Below are positions 1-14,210 of a stretch of DNA of 64,000 nt, piece by piece; within the stretch, counting starts at the first letter, position 1; every line of letters begins with the position of its first letter. Both the position numbers and the translations under genes were made by a program. Source of the stretch: Baylisascaris procyonis (lineage: Eukaryota > Nematoda > Chromadorea > Rhabditida > Ascarididae); contig JAZARR010000159.1 of NCBI GenBank assembly GCA_037389465.1, positions 4,567,501 through 4,631,500 of the forward strand. The letters run 5' to 3'. The notes under the pieces are model-generated. The model did not search any database and was not told where the DNA came from. It worked only from the letters and a program-made list of their open reading frames with translations.

Positions 1-3000
1 AAAGGGGATTCCCTCGCAAGATGTAATACGTCGACGTGCGTTTCTCGACATTTTCTTCCATTGTTACTAGTTGTGACTTTTTTTTTTTTTTTTGCTATAT
101 TCACGTCTGTTGATCTTCATGGGCGTTCTTTGATCTCGTCAACTTCCCTCATCAATGGGTACAAAGTCCCTCCGATCGGCGAAACGTATTGCGGTGTGCC
201 GACAACCAACACCAGCTGTCTGATGTCATCACATTATAAATGTACGCCTATTTATTTACGTACTCAAAACACATTTCACTCCGATCAACATTGTTTTTCT
301 TTCGTACAGCTCATAGTGTTGTTTTCTTTAAATTCTGCTCATTCCGTTGTGGTTGCAAAACTCGTTGTAATTTACAGTTGTTTACACACTCGTTTACACA
401 TTATGATTTACAGTTGTGTTCATATTTATACGTTTTGCTCACTTTTCCATCACTATTCATTTATGCATTTATTTTTATTTTATGATGCTTGAGTATATTC
501 ACTCGCGTAATGAGCTCCTGGAACATCTATCATCCAGTCGTTTATCGCTTCCACGTATCTCTTTAGTGAAAGTATTCTAATGATTTCTGATGGGTACTGA
601 TATGGGATGGTTTACCCATTGGCTATTGCTTGTAAAATATATGCTCCCTTTCACACTCTATCTAAAAGATCTGGCTTGTTAGCATATGCTTGCTCTAAAG
701 AAAGCTTATGAATGGAGACGATGTTAAGAATAAAATATTGAAGCAAAGGCAAAAGAATTTTTCAAGAAAATTCTCGTAAATTCCGATGAAAAATGTCACC
801 TTTCTTCAATAAAAGTGCAAATACGCAGAAGAGTCTGCTCAACGTTGAAGCTTGCACGTTACGAATGCAACCAATGAAGTCACGTTGTCGATTTTTGATC
901 ATCAAAACTTTTCCATCGAATGGCACGCTCACAAAAATCCTCCGACAAACTCTCTCAAGGGCACGTAAATCGTCAAACTTTTCAGAATGCGTACAAGTTG
1001 AATGGTTTCATTAGAGCGGAATTAAATGACAAAGCCTCGAAGCAAATCACTCGCAAAATTTGTAAAGCCCAAAATCATCAACCAGCAATTGAATAGTTTC
1101 TTCTCATGCAAATCCGACATCTCAATCATGGGTTGGATTGTTGATTTCAGGTGCTCCTTATATTCAAAGTTTCATGATCAATTATGCCGTGTCATAAGGA
1201 ATTGTTGAGTGAAATGCGCCAACTTGCGCTCAAATTCAAAAGCTGATCGCTACCCTCATCAAACTTTTTTTTATTGGTGCTTTTTTCTGAGACTGAAATT
1301 GGTCTCAATAAGAAAAGGGAAAGTGATATTCTTATTGAAGTATCTATTTACTTAGAGGGAATTGCAAGATTTCTGTTACCCGTTATGAGTGTTTAAAACT
1401 GCTAACGAGTATAACCGATTCTTTTGCGCAATATATAAACGCTATTGCTGCGAAGAATATTGACTTATTTTCAATTAAATTCATTCTTTTCTTCAAGATA
1501 CTTTCATGAAAAATGCGGATTTTTCTTTCGATAGATTCAATCAAGGCTGCGCAGCCTTTGTTCTATCTAAATCATATACGCAGAAGAGAATAATAGCAAA
1601 CAAAGTGCTTACATATGTTATTTTCTGGTGGTATTTGCAGTTTTTCTTCAAACTGAATGTAAGAATCTTCTTATGCACTTTTCAGAAATAAACCAATATT
1701 TGCAACGAATCCAGCGTGGATACAGTTCATAAATTTTGTGCAGAATAGCTTAGCAGAGTCGTGATTTGTATTCGGCCAGTGGCTCTTTTTTCAATTCACC
1801 TTTCGTCCATTCACTAGTGCTCAACTTATCACATTTTTCAACTGTTTTCTGCGCCATTCAACGTATCAGAACGAAATGACTAGGTTGCTTCTAGTTATGC
1901 CAATGATTTTCACCAGGTGTTTAAAATTTTCAAACGATGACGTTCGTCGATGTTCGTTTTTGTACATTTTCCAAGCTAAAGCTGTGTTATTCTGCTCTCT
2001 CATTTTCACAGGCAACGAACTGCGGTATATTTCTTTGTTTTGCGCTCCCAAAACAAAGAAATACATCACCCGAAAAAAAGCGCTAACATAAACCATAGAA
2101 CCACGACGAAATGTCTTTATTTAGTGATAAAGAAATCATAAGATTGCGCTTTGAAAATGAAGAGAAATAAAAAAATTATGAACGATGCGGTCGCATAAAA
2201 ATGCTGAAAGTTGGCGTAGAAAAACTAATTAGGCAAAATTCAAGCAGTCGACCCACTCGAACTATGCAAGAATCGTCGTATCGTAGCGCCGTTATTGTGA
2301 ATCTCACTCAGCTGTCACTTTTCCCAATCATGCCAGCATGCTGTCGCTTTGCAAATTGTCGTAATTTTGTATTAATGCTGTTTTACCTGTACTCCTCATA
2401 TTTGCAGCCTGTTTGCCTTATTTGAAATGAAGTTAAATTTACGCTACATTAGCAATTGAAGTAATTTCAATTTTTACGGAGTGTATTTGCTGGACGGGTT
2501 ACACTGTTCTAAACGTCGCTTGAAATATGATAAATTAACCGCCGCAACGATGTTAGTACCAAAGAGGGGCGACACAATTCGGCACTTCGGTTCCAACAGC
2601 TGCCTGTTTGCTTTCGACTGAAATGGAGGAAAACTGTGAAAATCATTAAGTTCTCTAGTGAGGTTGCTTAGAGATGTTTATAGCGTCTTAACTATTTTTA
2701 ATTTACCATTATTCGTGCGCATTCCACTAGTCTGTATTATTGCGGACGTATGTCTGACGTTTGTCGATCTCTCGGATTGTCACGCTCTCTTTGTGCTTGT
2801 GTTTCTTTGCCGTAGTCTCGTCTCTTAGCACAGCGTTTGTATGCGTTGTTTGCCGCAAATCTGTGTCTCAATAAAAGTGAGGTGCCTCGTTTCTAAGATT
2901 GTCTGCTCGAGCGAATTTAGCGACGTTAACGTTGAACGACAACGGCACAAATGTTAGGGTAGCATCAGTCTATGAACGTGACGTGGGTACGTGACAGGCA

Positions 3001-5319
3001 GACGGCGGCCGATCTCCACCCGAGCAACTGAATCTGCTAGCCGCGTTCAGATGATCGTGTCGCGCAGCTGTTCGGCGCGGTCGCTCATCGTTCTGTCTGC
3101 TTCTTATCATCGCGTCCTCGAAATCCTCTCACAATCTTCACACGTCCTGGATCCAGGCACCCATTTCCCTCATTGTTTATTTTACTCCTGAAACGTTCAG
3201 TAATTTCCTGGCGCTCATATCTTGTGTGGTTGAACGTTTTCAGTCGTTATATAAACCGGACATTCATCTCATATTTTCGCGGTTTGGGCAAAATCGATAA
3301 GTTTGGCTTGATTCGTGAATGATAGTTTCGTGGGTTTCATCACTCCAGCATCACTGTGAACACGCATTACATCCATTTTAATGCTTCCATCGGTTTTAAT
3401 TGTGTGTCCACTCAGTCTGCTAAACCTGCTGTCTGTTTATTACTTTATCTGAAATTCACTTGCAAGTAAGAGAAAATTGGCTGCTGTGGAGTTGACAAAG
3501 GGAGGGACGAAGCAGTAGACGCAACATCACGATATGCGTGCACAACGTCCTTTACCTCAGTTTTAGAGTTGCTTCCGTCACTCCTCATCCGCCACTGTCA
3601 GCGCTTGACGACGTCGCTGGTCTAGGCCCGACCCGCAAAAAATTCCACAGATTAACACAATTTCTTAGCACTATTACTACATTAGTTGTAATGAGTGGCA
3701 TTCAGGCAGTCGCCAAGAAAACGACTATGCACGTTAGCTCCACGGTTCAAAATTAGCTATATTACGTTTTTGTAGGCTGTTTGACGTGGCAGTGAGGAAT
3801 TCCTCCGTTTTATTATTCAGGTGTTAAGAGAATCGCAAAACTTGCCACCTTCATTCTGAAAGCGCAAGAGCCCTTTTGAAAGGAACATCGACGACTCGTT
3901 CTCAACTTGTTTGTCTGAGCCAATGCCCTTGTGCCAACATAAAATTCATTGAGTTTAAAGAGCATATGGTCTTGTTGGCTTCCACTCTCGATAACACTTT
4001 GGGCATTGCTGTTCTCGCCCGCAACTCTCAGCAGGTTCCTCTATGTTCACTAGATTAGGTTTCGTCCACTTTTTTTCTTCTTTATGTCAGCTATGTTTTC
4101 TTGTTCTCGATACGAATGACACTGCTTGTATCAGGTTTAGGACCATTGTCTTTGCAGTGTGCGCTTGTCGAATTAATTTATCAGGATCCCAGGTGCAGAA
4201 TAAACTATTGCGGATAAGCAGGTTGCTTCCAGACTCGACCCAGTCCGTCAGATGAGGTGAACAGAAGAGGGCTATCTCATAAACGGATGAAAATGTACAC
4301 TGGAATGGATTGGTTTGCGAGTTATTTGATTCCATGCTCCTCTGAAAAGCTGTCAAATGTTAATACATAAGTAACCCATATTTCGCCAGTTATTTCTGCT
4401 CAAAGTTTTCGTTTCGTCGTTCTCTCTGGGTGGAATCATCAGATAAAGGTCTAGTGATGAAATGGGGAAATCCTTCACCCAGACACAAAAGAAGGTAATC
4501 CGTGGCCATGCGAATGTGGGTCTGCTCTCTGCGCACTTTGAAGCTCTAGTGGTAGGATTACCGCCAATGCCGCACTTAAACCTCAAAATGTGCATGAAAA
4601 GGACCTGCAAACACGAGGCCACAGAAGTGATGGCACGAACCTCACTCGCGTGTGCCGGGAGATGCGATCTCCTCCTCTTGTTGCCAAGCCACAGATTCTC
4701 CTATCAGGGCATGGAGGCATATGAAACCCTATGTTGGCCCGGCCATAGGACAACAGATGTCCTTATCCCTCAAGGGATACACATCAATGATGCGTTTGAG
4801 TGAAGATTGCTTTTTATTTTCGCATCAAGAAGCATTAGGTGAAGGAAGTACGCAAAGCTTGCACACATATGTTGCATCTTTTATGAGCATGAAGATCAAT
4901 AAATATTAGATAGTAGATTATGAGCTCATAAAATTTAATGTTTCTATGAAATTCTGTCCTATTCACATCAAGCTCGCTGATTTCTTATTAATTAGTCATT
5001 TAGTCGTGAACGCCACTATGCGCTATATATCAGATGCTTTCCGGATATATAGCATCATTGCTTAAGCGTTTTGTAGTTTAATCATTGTAAAGCATTCTCA
5101 AGTTACCTTATTGCTGTTACGCCTCAGGTGGGATTTTAATGAGGAAAAAACTTTTTTGGCCAGTTGAGCATAGGGATTTCTCTCAACTTTCGTCTCCCTT
5201 TTAATGTGTGCATTTCCCAATTTTTATATAATAATTCGCAAATTTTCACCAAGTTTTTAATGTGTTTTTGCAAAGTTATATTTGTAAATTGCGTTGTGAG
5301 GTTGTTATGTCTGTGCGCT

Positions 5320-5375
<56 letters not shown>

Positions 5376-8300
5376 TGCGGGTGTAATGTGTATGTGTGTA
5401 TGTGCGCATATATCGGTATAACTTTCTGATAGTTTCAGCTCTGGTTAAGTTAAGATCGATTTGACCAACGGAATTAAAAGATTCGAAATTAATTTCCTCT
5501 AACAACGACATATCGGTGGAGTTAAAAATTTCATCCAACTATTTCGTGTAGAATTTAAAAAAAAAAAAAAAACCTTTGTCGCTTGAAGAGGCTAAAATTT
5601 TGGTGCAGTTTGCCGGTAGTCAGATAAACATTTTTTTAATATCTTGGTTAAACAACAGGTGGAGAAACGTAATCCGAGAACTGACACAATTTATGATTTC
5701 CAACTCCACTCATGAATTCAACTTGGGAGAACGGCCGGATCAGTAAGTAGCAATTAGGTAACAAGTATGCAAAATAGCACCTTCACATTTCAATCAACTC
5801 GACCACACACGCAAATAAGCGAAAGATCTTTTTTTTCTGTTACTCGATTATTCTAAATTGCTTGCAAATTTTCGTCATCTTCAGCTGTCTATGAGAGCTG
5901 TAGAGATTAATCTTTGAAAGTAAAAGATGATATAAGAGGTCATTCTGGAGAGTGATTTTAAATCTATCAATTTTAATTTTAGTGGTTTCCGAGTTGAAAC
6001 TATCCTACGAACAGACGGATGCATACACGCTAAGACGCGCAAACATGGTGCGCACTTATTGCTCCTTGCAGGTGCAAATTCGCGACAGCTCATAGAAACG
6101 AATCCTTCGTTGGAGATTTACGTGAGCGGTCGGATGAGTTAAGATATGGCTCTGTGAAGAGATGAAGTATTATATGTCTTATTATTTATGTAAATTCACG
6201 CGATTTATTCAGTGAATTTGCAGTATCTTTATTTACTTATTTGTTTATTTATCTAATTATTTACTTATTCGTTTATTAGGGTATTTATTTGTTCAGCCTT
6301 CTCTGTGGGAAAACATAAATAAACATTTGAGAAGCATAAAATGGACATTGAGAGGCAATAAACGATAAGAAAATAAACATAGGCACACAATATCGAATAG
6401 AATGTAAGTAATAGTATGGTTCCGTTATCACGCCTTCAACTTTGGCGTATTTCCCAACTTATTCTTTCCACAAGCAGCCGTTTGCTTCATATTAAGCAGA
6501 CTTTTGCTAGCGCAGTTAATAGTTATATTTTTTGACATCCGCTATGTGTTCTTCGAAACTGTTTAAAAGGTCAGCGCCCTGGTTCTTATTCCCATAGATA
6601 TTTGACCGTCCTAGAAATAAAGATGTTGGGAAAATCGAGGAAATTCGCAATGTTGATTGTGATTCTGTCTATCGCTAGTACATGAGTGCACTGCTTTGTT
6701 CCGTATGTTTTTCAGAAACTTTCCCGAATGGCAAGTTAATTTTTCTTGTATCTTGATATCCTCTAAATTAAGGAAGCTGACAAGAAAACCTGCCTACTTT
6801 GCAAAGGGGAGATGGTGGAGGAAGCAGCCTCCAAGCGCAACCATGAGCTTTCGTCGTATTTGGTGCATTAGCTAGCCTACCGGTCATTATGTCCTGGGCT
6901 TTTCTGCTTAATAGACAACAAAGATGCTTCAAAATCATAAACAGTGATCTTTCAGATATGAGCCATTTCCGGGAAATGAATAACAGTAAAATTCATTTAT
7001 TTTGATTAAGTCTACTTTACAGTTTATCCTTTCACTTCCATGTGGAAAGCGCTTCAGTTGTGGTTGTGAGCGAACGTTTTACACAACGCATTACTAAGAA
7101 GCTTGCGAGCAACAATTTCGTCGACTACGACACTTTGACTAACCAAAATCACAGCCCTTTCCCCCCTTCCCCCCACCTCCACAAGAGGGGCGATTTCGCC
7201 ACCTGCCTCCAAAAGAAGGAGCACATAGCTCTGGAGATGCCGTCGCCGCACGATTGCAGACCAGATCAGGGCGATGTCTTCTTCCCTTCCGTAGATGTGA
7301 TGATTCATTACAAAAGCCGCGACAGGCGCACAGAGAGGTTGAAGGAAGAAGGAACGGGGAGCAGCAGGCCGTACGTAACCCGATTTCCAGCAGAGTTGTT
7401 CGAAGCAAACGCTATTGTTCTCTAGACTTCTTCCTTTAAATTGAAACAAAAAAAGATTTCTTTGCAGTTACTGCTTCAGCCTTTTTTTCTTGTGTTGTAA
7501 GAATTTGTGTGCAGTCATGTGGATGATACAGTCCGGAAATCAGCATCTTCACTTCTGCGTTGCTGTACGTCCTCCCATATCGGATTGCATTTTCTTAGAA
7601 ATGTACATTCTCCATGCTAGTAATATATTATTATTTCCGTGTTTCAACATTTGTTTTGTATGCACACTTCAATCTGAAAACTTAATACAATAAGGATGTT
7701 CGTTCTTACACTCCTTAATGCATGTGCTCAAGTTCCCTTCCCTTACATTGACTACAGCGTCTCGCTTCATCTTTCTTGTCAGCTCCTACCCCTCTCCCCT
7801 CCTTCTATGTGGATTCCCTTTTTCGTTTCACTTCTTCATTCCATTTCTGTAAAATTAGCAACATTTTGAAGAGTGAAATTACCGCATAAAGTTATGCGGT
7901 ACGGGCTGCATGATCCTACGTTGAAGTTCTCAGCTGATGTGGGTAGTGCATTTTTCAGCATTGAGCTGCCAGCCGATAGCTGCTTTCCAGCTGGGTTGCT
8001 CAATGTACTTTGCTAATAGTTGATACGTTAGAGGTGATTATATTTTCACTTTGTTTGCTTCGATATGACTGTCTAAACATTATTATTGGACAGATTCGAT
8101 GATATTGCAATAGAAGTTACTTCTTTAAGAGGTAGCTTCATTATTATTTGATGATTATATCTTCGCCTCACTGTATTTGAAGACGACAGTTGCGCCCTGC
8201 TACCCTGTACCGCGAAAGGCGGACTTTTTTTCTACTTTTGCTAAATGTAACCTTTGTCACAAGCAGCATATATGTGTAGACTGCCTGCGCATATATATTT

Positions 8301-8660
8301 AAGTTTTGTCAGTAGGTAGACGTTACCGCGTTGTTGATGTTTCGTTGCTAAATTTGAGCAAATTTACACTTATTGCTGCAGTCATCTGAATTGCTCCAAT
8401 CAGATGAGTGTACAGTGAAAGGTGTTACGTTACTGCAGATGTATTCTGATCTAGTGAACCACTCATTTAATCTTTATTAGCTGCATTAGTTTGTTTTCTT
8501 TTTCGTTATCGTTCTCTTCATTAATGCTGTAAGAAAAAGAAAACCAAACTCAAAGAATTTCGCGCTTTTTACATAGATCTTCGAATTTGAGATGAAGATG
8601 AAATGAAAAAGATGAAATTTGGGATGAATCTGACGCTTTATGGTTAAATGCTGATGTGCA
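1..8660. other. Region without recognised genes
   Basis: Mostly AT-rich, short unrelated frames only. The notable parts are a CpG-richer block at about 2550-3180 with an AATAAAAG at 2870, frames open on both strands at about 4090-4800, the TA repeat at 5322, and a GC-rich block at about 7040-7430 that is open on both strands (7042-7425 plus, 7054-7449 minus) without recognisable motifs. Frames open on both strands of one block usually reflect composition, so I do not call genes here. Confidence 0.6.
5322..5372. repeat. (TA)n microsatellite
   Basis: An uninterrupted alternation of T and A, about 25 dinucleotides, in an AT-rich non-genic stretch. Confidence 0.98.
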
Positions 8661-8930
8661 GCTGTGTAGACGTAGTTCATTCTTGTTGTACTAAGTAGTC
8701 AGTGCTGGTGGTTTTGTAAACTTGCTGTTTGCCGATTTGTATTTGCCATTGGAGAGCTCGTTTTTATTCAAGTAGCTCCTCAGGTAATGAACAATGCAGT
8801 GAAGCTTCATCATAAAAACACTCGAATTTATTTCGGTCCGCGATCCAACAATTTGTCAGTCACGAGCTTCCTCGTAAGAAAGTGCCTTTGATTGAGCGCA
8901 TTTTTTTTTTTTTTTTTTTTTTAATACTAG

Positions 8931-10389
8931 AGGCCTCTAAATCTCAAAAACTGCTGCAGTGTGAACATTCGTTTTGTTTATTTGCTTCTGCTGTGACACG
9001 TCATTACCTTACACTTGAAGCCGATCTAGCATGCCTCTTGTTGCCGTGTGCACAAATGTTTACTGCTCACCAACAAGTTTTTAAGGGGCTTCGCAAGTTC
9101 GAGGCCTCAATGGCGCTGACGTTGCCTCTTCAAGTGCTTGACAGTGTCCGTCGTTGTTACTGTTCTATTCAAGCTGGACCCTCGAATATTGCCAACGATG
9201 CACTCTTCGACGCCATTATCGCTCAGGTCTGATTAACAATGCCTATGTGAATGATGCTAGCATTCACTACAATGAACGTCAATATTGACAATTTCCTCTT
9301 GTGCTCAGGTGTATTCCACTCATGCTGACCATCTGAAGCATGAGGCTGATAGGCGAACAACAAGGCGAATGCATCTCTTTCAGTTGGGAGGAATGGTTTG
9401 GAATTTCTATTAAATTTGCGCTAGCATGATGTGATAAGGAGTGAGACATCTGAAATGCTAGGTAAAGGCTTTAACTATTATTGTTATTGTTCTCGGCTGA
9501 CTGAGAAAAAAATAAAGAAAAGTTATTGTGCAGATGCAAAAACATTTCAGGCTTCACTTTTCGATGTTATAAAATGGCAACGCGTTTCAAGTGGATTTCG
9601 AAAGGCAGCCCACAAGAGACTCGATGTTTATACAAGAATCGACGTCAGAGTATATAGTAGCCTTCAAAAGTTGCGAAACGATAAGGCGAACAGCGGTGAG
9701 TGTCCGTCTAGCCATCGTTTGTTCCAATTCGAGTGATTTGGCCATGGGACAGTTCCGCCACGAATTTTACCTCATATCATCTTTCTAGGCATATTTATGC
9801 TTAGCGTCGGAAGCTCGAGTCGGCTTTCGCCATTCACCTGTCCACTATCGAAAACCTACCGACGTTTTCAAGCGCAAAGTTTGATCGAAGCAACTACAGA
9901 TTGAAGTAGCTTCAGTGAACAGCCATTTAGCAGTCGTTCATTCACTTGCATGAAATGGTCAACTGGGTGTGCAATTTCAGCATGCTATGACTGGCATCCA
10001 ACGATGGCACTAATGATGGTTGAAGTGGGTCCGAATCACCTCGGTATTGCTATTGATTCCGAATTGAATTGGAAGGCTGTAAAAGCGTTGTTGCATTTAC
10101 TGATTACATTCCGAAGGAAAATTCAACAGCTCTATATCGATAGCCCGGTTATTGAACTTCTTGTTGCTGAGGTTTGCATTGCCCATGTTTATAGTGTGCG
10201 GTATGGCAGCAAAGAGCATTCATATTTTAGCTTCATGTGCCATGAAGTTTTGCTATTATAGACCTTAATATTCCCTCTCTTTGCAAATTTCAGTCGCTAT
10301 TAAAAGGAAAGGATTTGTTAATTGCTATTAACGAGATACTAAAAAAAGCAACAGAAAAAAGGAGTGCTGATTTTCTGCAGCATCCTTAA
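8931..10389 (+). CDS. Unassigned multi-exon gene, part A (helical protein)
   Basis: Five consecutive plus-strand exons join in frame: 8931-9226, 9309-9395, 9551-9695, 9981-10171 and 10294 to a TAA at 10387. Introns are 80-290 bp with CTCAG/TTTCAG acceptors. Peptide landmarks are SQKLLQCEHSFCLFASAV, VLDSVRRCYCSIQAG, ADHLKHEADRRTTRRMHLFQ, HLGIAIDSELNWKAVKALLH and LLKGKDLLIAINEILKKATE. The product would be about 270 residues, strongly helical, with no signal peptide or membrane span. The first exon starts in phase 1, so there is an upstream part I cannot place; an open but ATG-less stretch at about 8663-8884 is a candidate. The frame ends at TAA just before a good GTAAGT donor (10394), so either this is a true C-terminus, an alternative donor is used, or the copy is broken. 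I do not recognise the family. Confidence 0.55.
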
Positions 10390-10513
10390 ATTTGTAAGTA
10401 CTGCAACAAGTAATGAAGTATCCACGTAGAATCCACCTGATGCAGATTTCTGTTGCATATGTTGCCATCCAAAACTGTAATATGTTGACTGCACTCAATC
10501 GGCTTTCGCCCAT

Positions 10514-13500
10514 TTGATATTTAAATTTGTTGCTATTGCTAGTGAGGAATACAGTGCCATGTACACCTCGTATGAGGGAGCCTCACTGCATGGTTTCTAC
10601 TCAAATGAACTGTTTCAGGTAAACAAACAACAAGTGAATTTCTTATTGGCTTCCTTGTGCGGTTCAAGGAAGTCGAGTCGTGAAGAAAATTTTTGCAACG
10701 AAGGACTTATAATCGCTCCTCTGATTAAGCAACATTTGCCCAGTGGACCATTCTTTCCTCATCTCAAGCAGCTGACCATCACCTCACAGGTAGCGAAATA
10801 ATTTCAGTCATATAAATTCTACTGCTCTTTTTTGAGTTGCTAGTTAATTGGGTTCTGAGTTTGTGTTTAAGCTCTTTTTGAGCTGTTTGAGCTCCTTCGA
10901 GTTGCTAGTTTGTTTGAGCTCCTTTTGGCGCTGTTCGGCTTCATAAAACTTTTAAGCATTTTATAAAAAGTCTGCTTACAGGTTTGTTTTTTCCTTTATA
11001 AAACCTTAAAGAAATTTGCGGATGAGGATTAGCTTGGAAATTTCGAAGCATCTAAAAAATTCGTCAGAGTCCGGTCTAATCTCTTGTTGCTCAATCTTTG
11101 CTGGTACATTTCATTCGAATAATAATATCTCAAGAAAGAAGCATTCATTTTCTCAGCACAAACTTTGTTGAGTCACTCGATGATCGATGAACATTTGCTG
11201 ATTTTTTCCACAGTGGAATATGAGCTTCAAAGAGGGAACTTTTTTTTCTTATGTTTCCACGGCTGTGTGGAGATGATACGTGCGTCACTTTGGTTCCTAA
11301 CTAGAAAAAAAGATACTTTACCGGTTATTAGCGAGCGGATAAGCATTCTTGAGGAACTGACATGATACGCGTTTCCACATCCCTCTTCTCTAATTGAAAA
11401 GCGTCATGAATTACCACCAGATAAAAGAAATCGATAACAATGTCTTGTTGCAATTAGTGCGACGCTTCGAACAAATTTACGACAAAAGAACTCTTTTTTG
11501 GTCCCTTAGTCCCTGTAAAATGGATGCAGTTTTTCTTCATTTCTCGATTCCTGTAACTTTCACACATTTAATGGACTAATGTAAACTATCGTATTATGAT
11601 TAGTATTTTATATTTTAGCAAACATCTAATTTTATAGCTCTTGCTCGAACGATTTTCCAGTTAAAACATTCAGGCACATAAATATATGCCGGCACAAGTA
11701 TGCACACAAAAACAACATTGCAGTATTGCACAAAACACAGTGCAAATTTCACACATATGAACAAATTTTATTGTTAATTGCAACGGATAATGTTGAAATG
11801 GATGAATTGCTTGTTTACAGTCGAATCAATTGGAACATTTATCGCGATTATTAAGTTATGCGGTTTCGGTCAATCTCATATATCATGCTGAGCAGATTGA
11901 TCTTCTTTGCTTGAAGATTTGCATCAGCAATGCATGGAGTCGATCACGCAATTTCCGTCTCTTCAGGCATCTTACAAGGTCATTTTTATTAACTAATTAC
12001 TCAGTGGACTCATATTCGATTTTAGTACAACGTTACCTTGGCTCAATTCCGCTCTCTTCGAAAATAGCGAAGGTTCCTTTCATCCGCGAGTTTTATTTTC
12101 ACATCATCTTGTCGTCATATGTAGCATTTAACAGTGCACGTAAATTTAAGAAGAAAGCAGCATTTTAATGCTGTGATTTGTGTTTTTTTTTCTTTTTAAA
12201 TTAATATCTCTTTATAAAATAGATGAATTTTTTTACACTCACAGAAACACATTAAATTATCGATGCTGATTGCGCGAACGCTTTGAATTGGACAAAGTTT
12301 AATTGTTCTTAAGTATTTCGAGTGCTGCGTTCATTTGGTCAAGTATATTAGCAAGAAAATATCCGCATGAAGTAGGGGAGGAAAGGATGATGGCGATATT
12401 TGGAAAATTTCACTGTAACTGATGGATTTAACCGACAATACGCCAGCAATAAAGCAGCTAATTTTCTTCCCGGCAGTCTGTTTCGAACCGCCTATAAATG
12501 TTTCAAGTTTAGGTTTCGGCAATGGGCTGAAGCAGATTTGCTTGGTGAGCGCTATTTTCAACAATTTGGCGCCTACTCTCAAGCTAAACGCACCAGATGC
12601 ACCTCTTCCTCATCACAGTAATGTAACATTTATTGACTTAGATGAACGGATGATAGCATATATGATTTCTTTTTGGTGCTTAGTTGCCTCGGGTTGCTTA
12701 GTTTTCATGTTTAAGCGTGATGTGGCGTCCGAGTATTCTCAATGATCTGATTCGTTTAGAATGGAACGTATAGAAAGTTTTACTGCACTAGACACGGTAT
12801 GTTCCCAGTCATGAGCTATAACGCTATTGTCAGCTATTTATGCTTGGAGTTAGTGTTTTTTCTTCGTACTTTTATGTGAAGATATGATGAGCTTCTTGCT
12901 GAACAGTTTGCTTATTGTTTAAGTCTGTTATCAATTAAGGCAACAAATAGAGTTTATTGCTGTTGAGTTGTCTTCGGCATTTGCATCTTATTTAGCGGCT
13001 GCTTACGATTTTCTTAGTACCATTCCTTTCCACGAGGGTATCACTAACTGTGGATTCATATATCGTTTATTCTGTTTTCTGCTTTCTCTATATTTATTGC
13101 GGTATGATTGCTTGCAGAGACCGTTTCGGTTTGCCGTGTATTGTTTATTGAATAAATTATGTGCCTCACTTCATTAATGCCTTATGAACGCTTTCTATTA
13201 TTTTACCATATTGCCATGTTCCCGAAAACCATCAAGTGCGGTTCATAAACGGCTCTTTCTACGTGTATGTTTCTTTTAAAAGTCATTTTTTGGTTGTTTC
13301 CAGATTATAAAAGAAAAACAAGGATAAGGGACCAGTCGGTTTTTAAAATCACTTTAAAAAAGGGTGAATTGCTTCTAAATTTCCATACACTTTATACTGG
13401 GGTGTGCAAATTGAATTTATGGGTAGTTCGTTGATTTATGCAAATAAAGCTTTCCAGTTATTTGATGCATTTTGGATCTAGGTGAATAAATAATATGACA

Positions 13501-13950
13501 TGCTCAATTAACTTATTTATCTAGTGATATTGTAACGAACAATGAAATGTTTTAAAATTTGATAGCTGTTTATAGTGATTTGCTTTATTTGCCGTCTTCT
13601 TGTCTCTTTTAATTTTCTTAATGTCATTCAACGATGTCTATTAATCGGATTGCTTTAATATGCGACATATTATGAAGTGAGTATGTTTTATTTATATGTT
13701 ATGAGGTCGTGCTAATGAAATTCTACCTCTTTATATTTTTATCATTTAATAATGGTTGATATTGAAGCGGCATTTGCTTCTCATATTGAATAAAATTTTT
13801 CTAAATATTAGCAAAAATCACCTCTGTTAGGACGACTTCAATTTGCAATTATTCGCTGAATACATTGGTGGTGCATCTGCGGGTTCCTTTGTTGAGGTTT
13901 TTTCTATGCGACATCTCAGAAAATGTGTCTTACAATATTGGCTCATAAAT
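10514..13950 (+). CDS. Unassigned multi-exon gene, part B (continuation or second gene)
   Basis: Further plus-strand exon candidates follow part A. About 10514-10618 holds SEEYSAMYTSYEGASLHGFY. Exon 10673-10789 holds GLIIAPLIKQHLPSGPFFPH, phase 0. Exon 11821-11978 holds LSRLLSYAVSVNLIYHAEQI, ending in phase 2. About 12010-12070 holds TTLPWLNSALFEN. About 12476-12544 ends at a GTGAGC donor and holds VCFEPPINVSSLGFGNGL. About 12759-12795 and about 12950-13037 follow, the latter with VELSSAFASYLAAAYDFL. Exon 13831-13950 holds LFAEYIGGASAGSFVEVF. Several joins keep frame; those around 11.2 kb and 12.0-13.8 kb are not settled. It may be the same gene as part A, interrupted by the stop at 10387, or a close downstream neighbour. 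No domain recognised. Confidence 0.45.
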
Positions 13951-14210
13951 GTAAGTGTGAACAACTATGTGTTGATGATGCTCATTTATATCCTTTCTAG
14001 TTAATGTTTTATATCGAACATTCATAAAATACTGTTTTGCATATAGTTTTGTAACATGTTGCGTTTAATGTGGTCAATCCAAGCGGTAGCTGTAGTAATG
14101 TTTGAGTGAAATTTGCGTTCGGAGTATATGCTCTTCGGCGAGGGAATGCTTGAAAATTGGCGACCGAAGTGAAAATTGACGTTGTTTATCGGAAATAATT
14201 GAAGTGCTGA

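Noticed and set aside
5164..5538. ORFs reading YIYIYI across the TA repeat (also at 29596 and 31263)
   Set aside because: These are translations of microsatellites.
7042..7449. Long overlapping ORFs on both strands of a GC-rich block
   Set aside because: Both strands and several frames are open at once, as composition alone would produce; no motif, start context or splice sites single one out.
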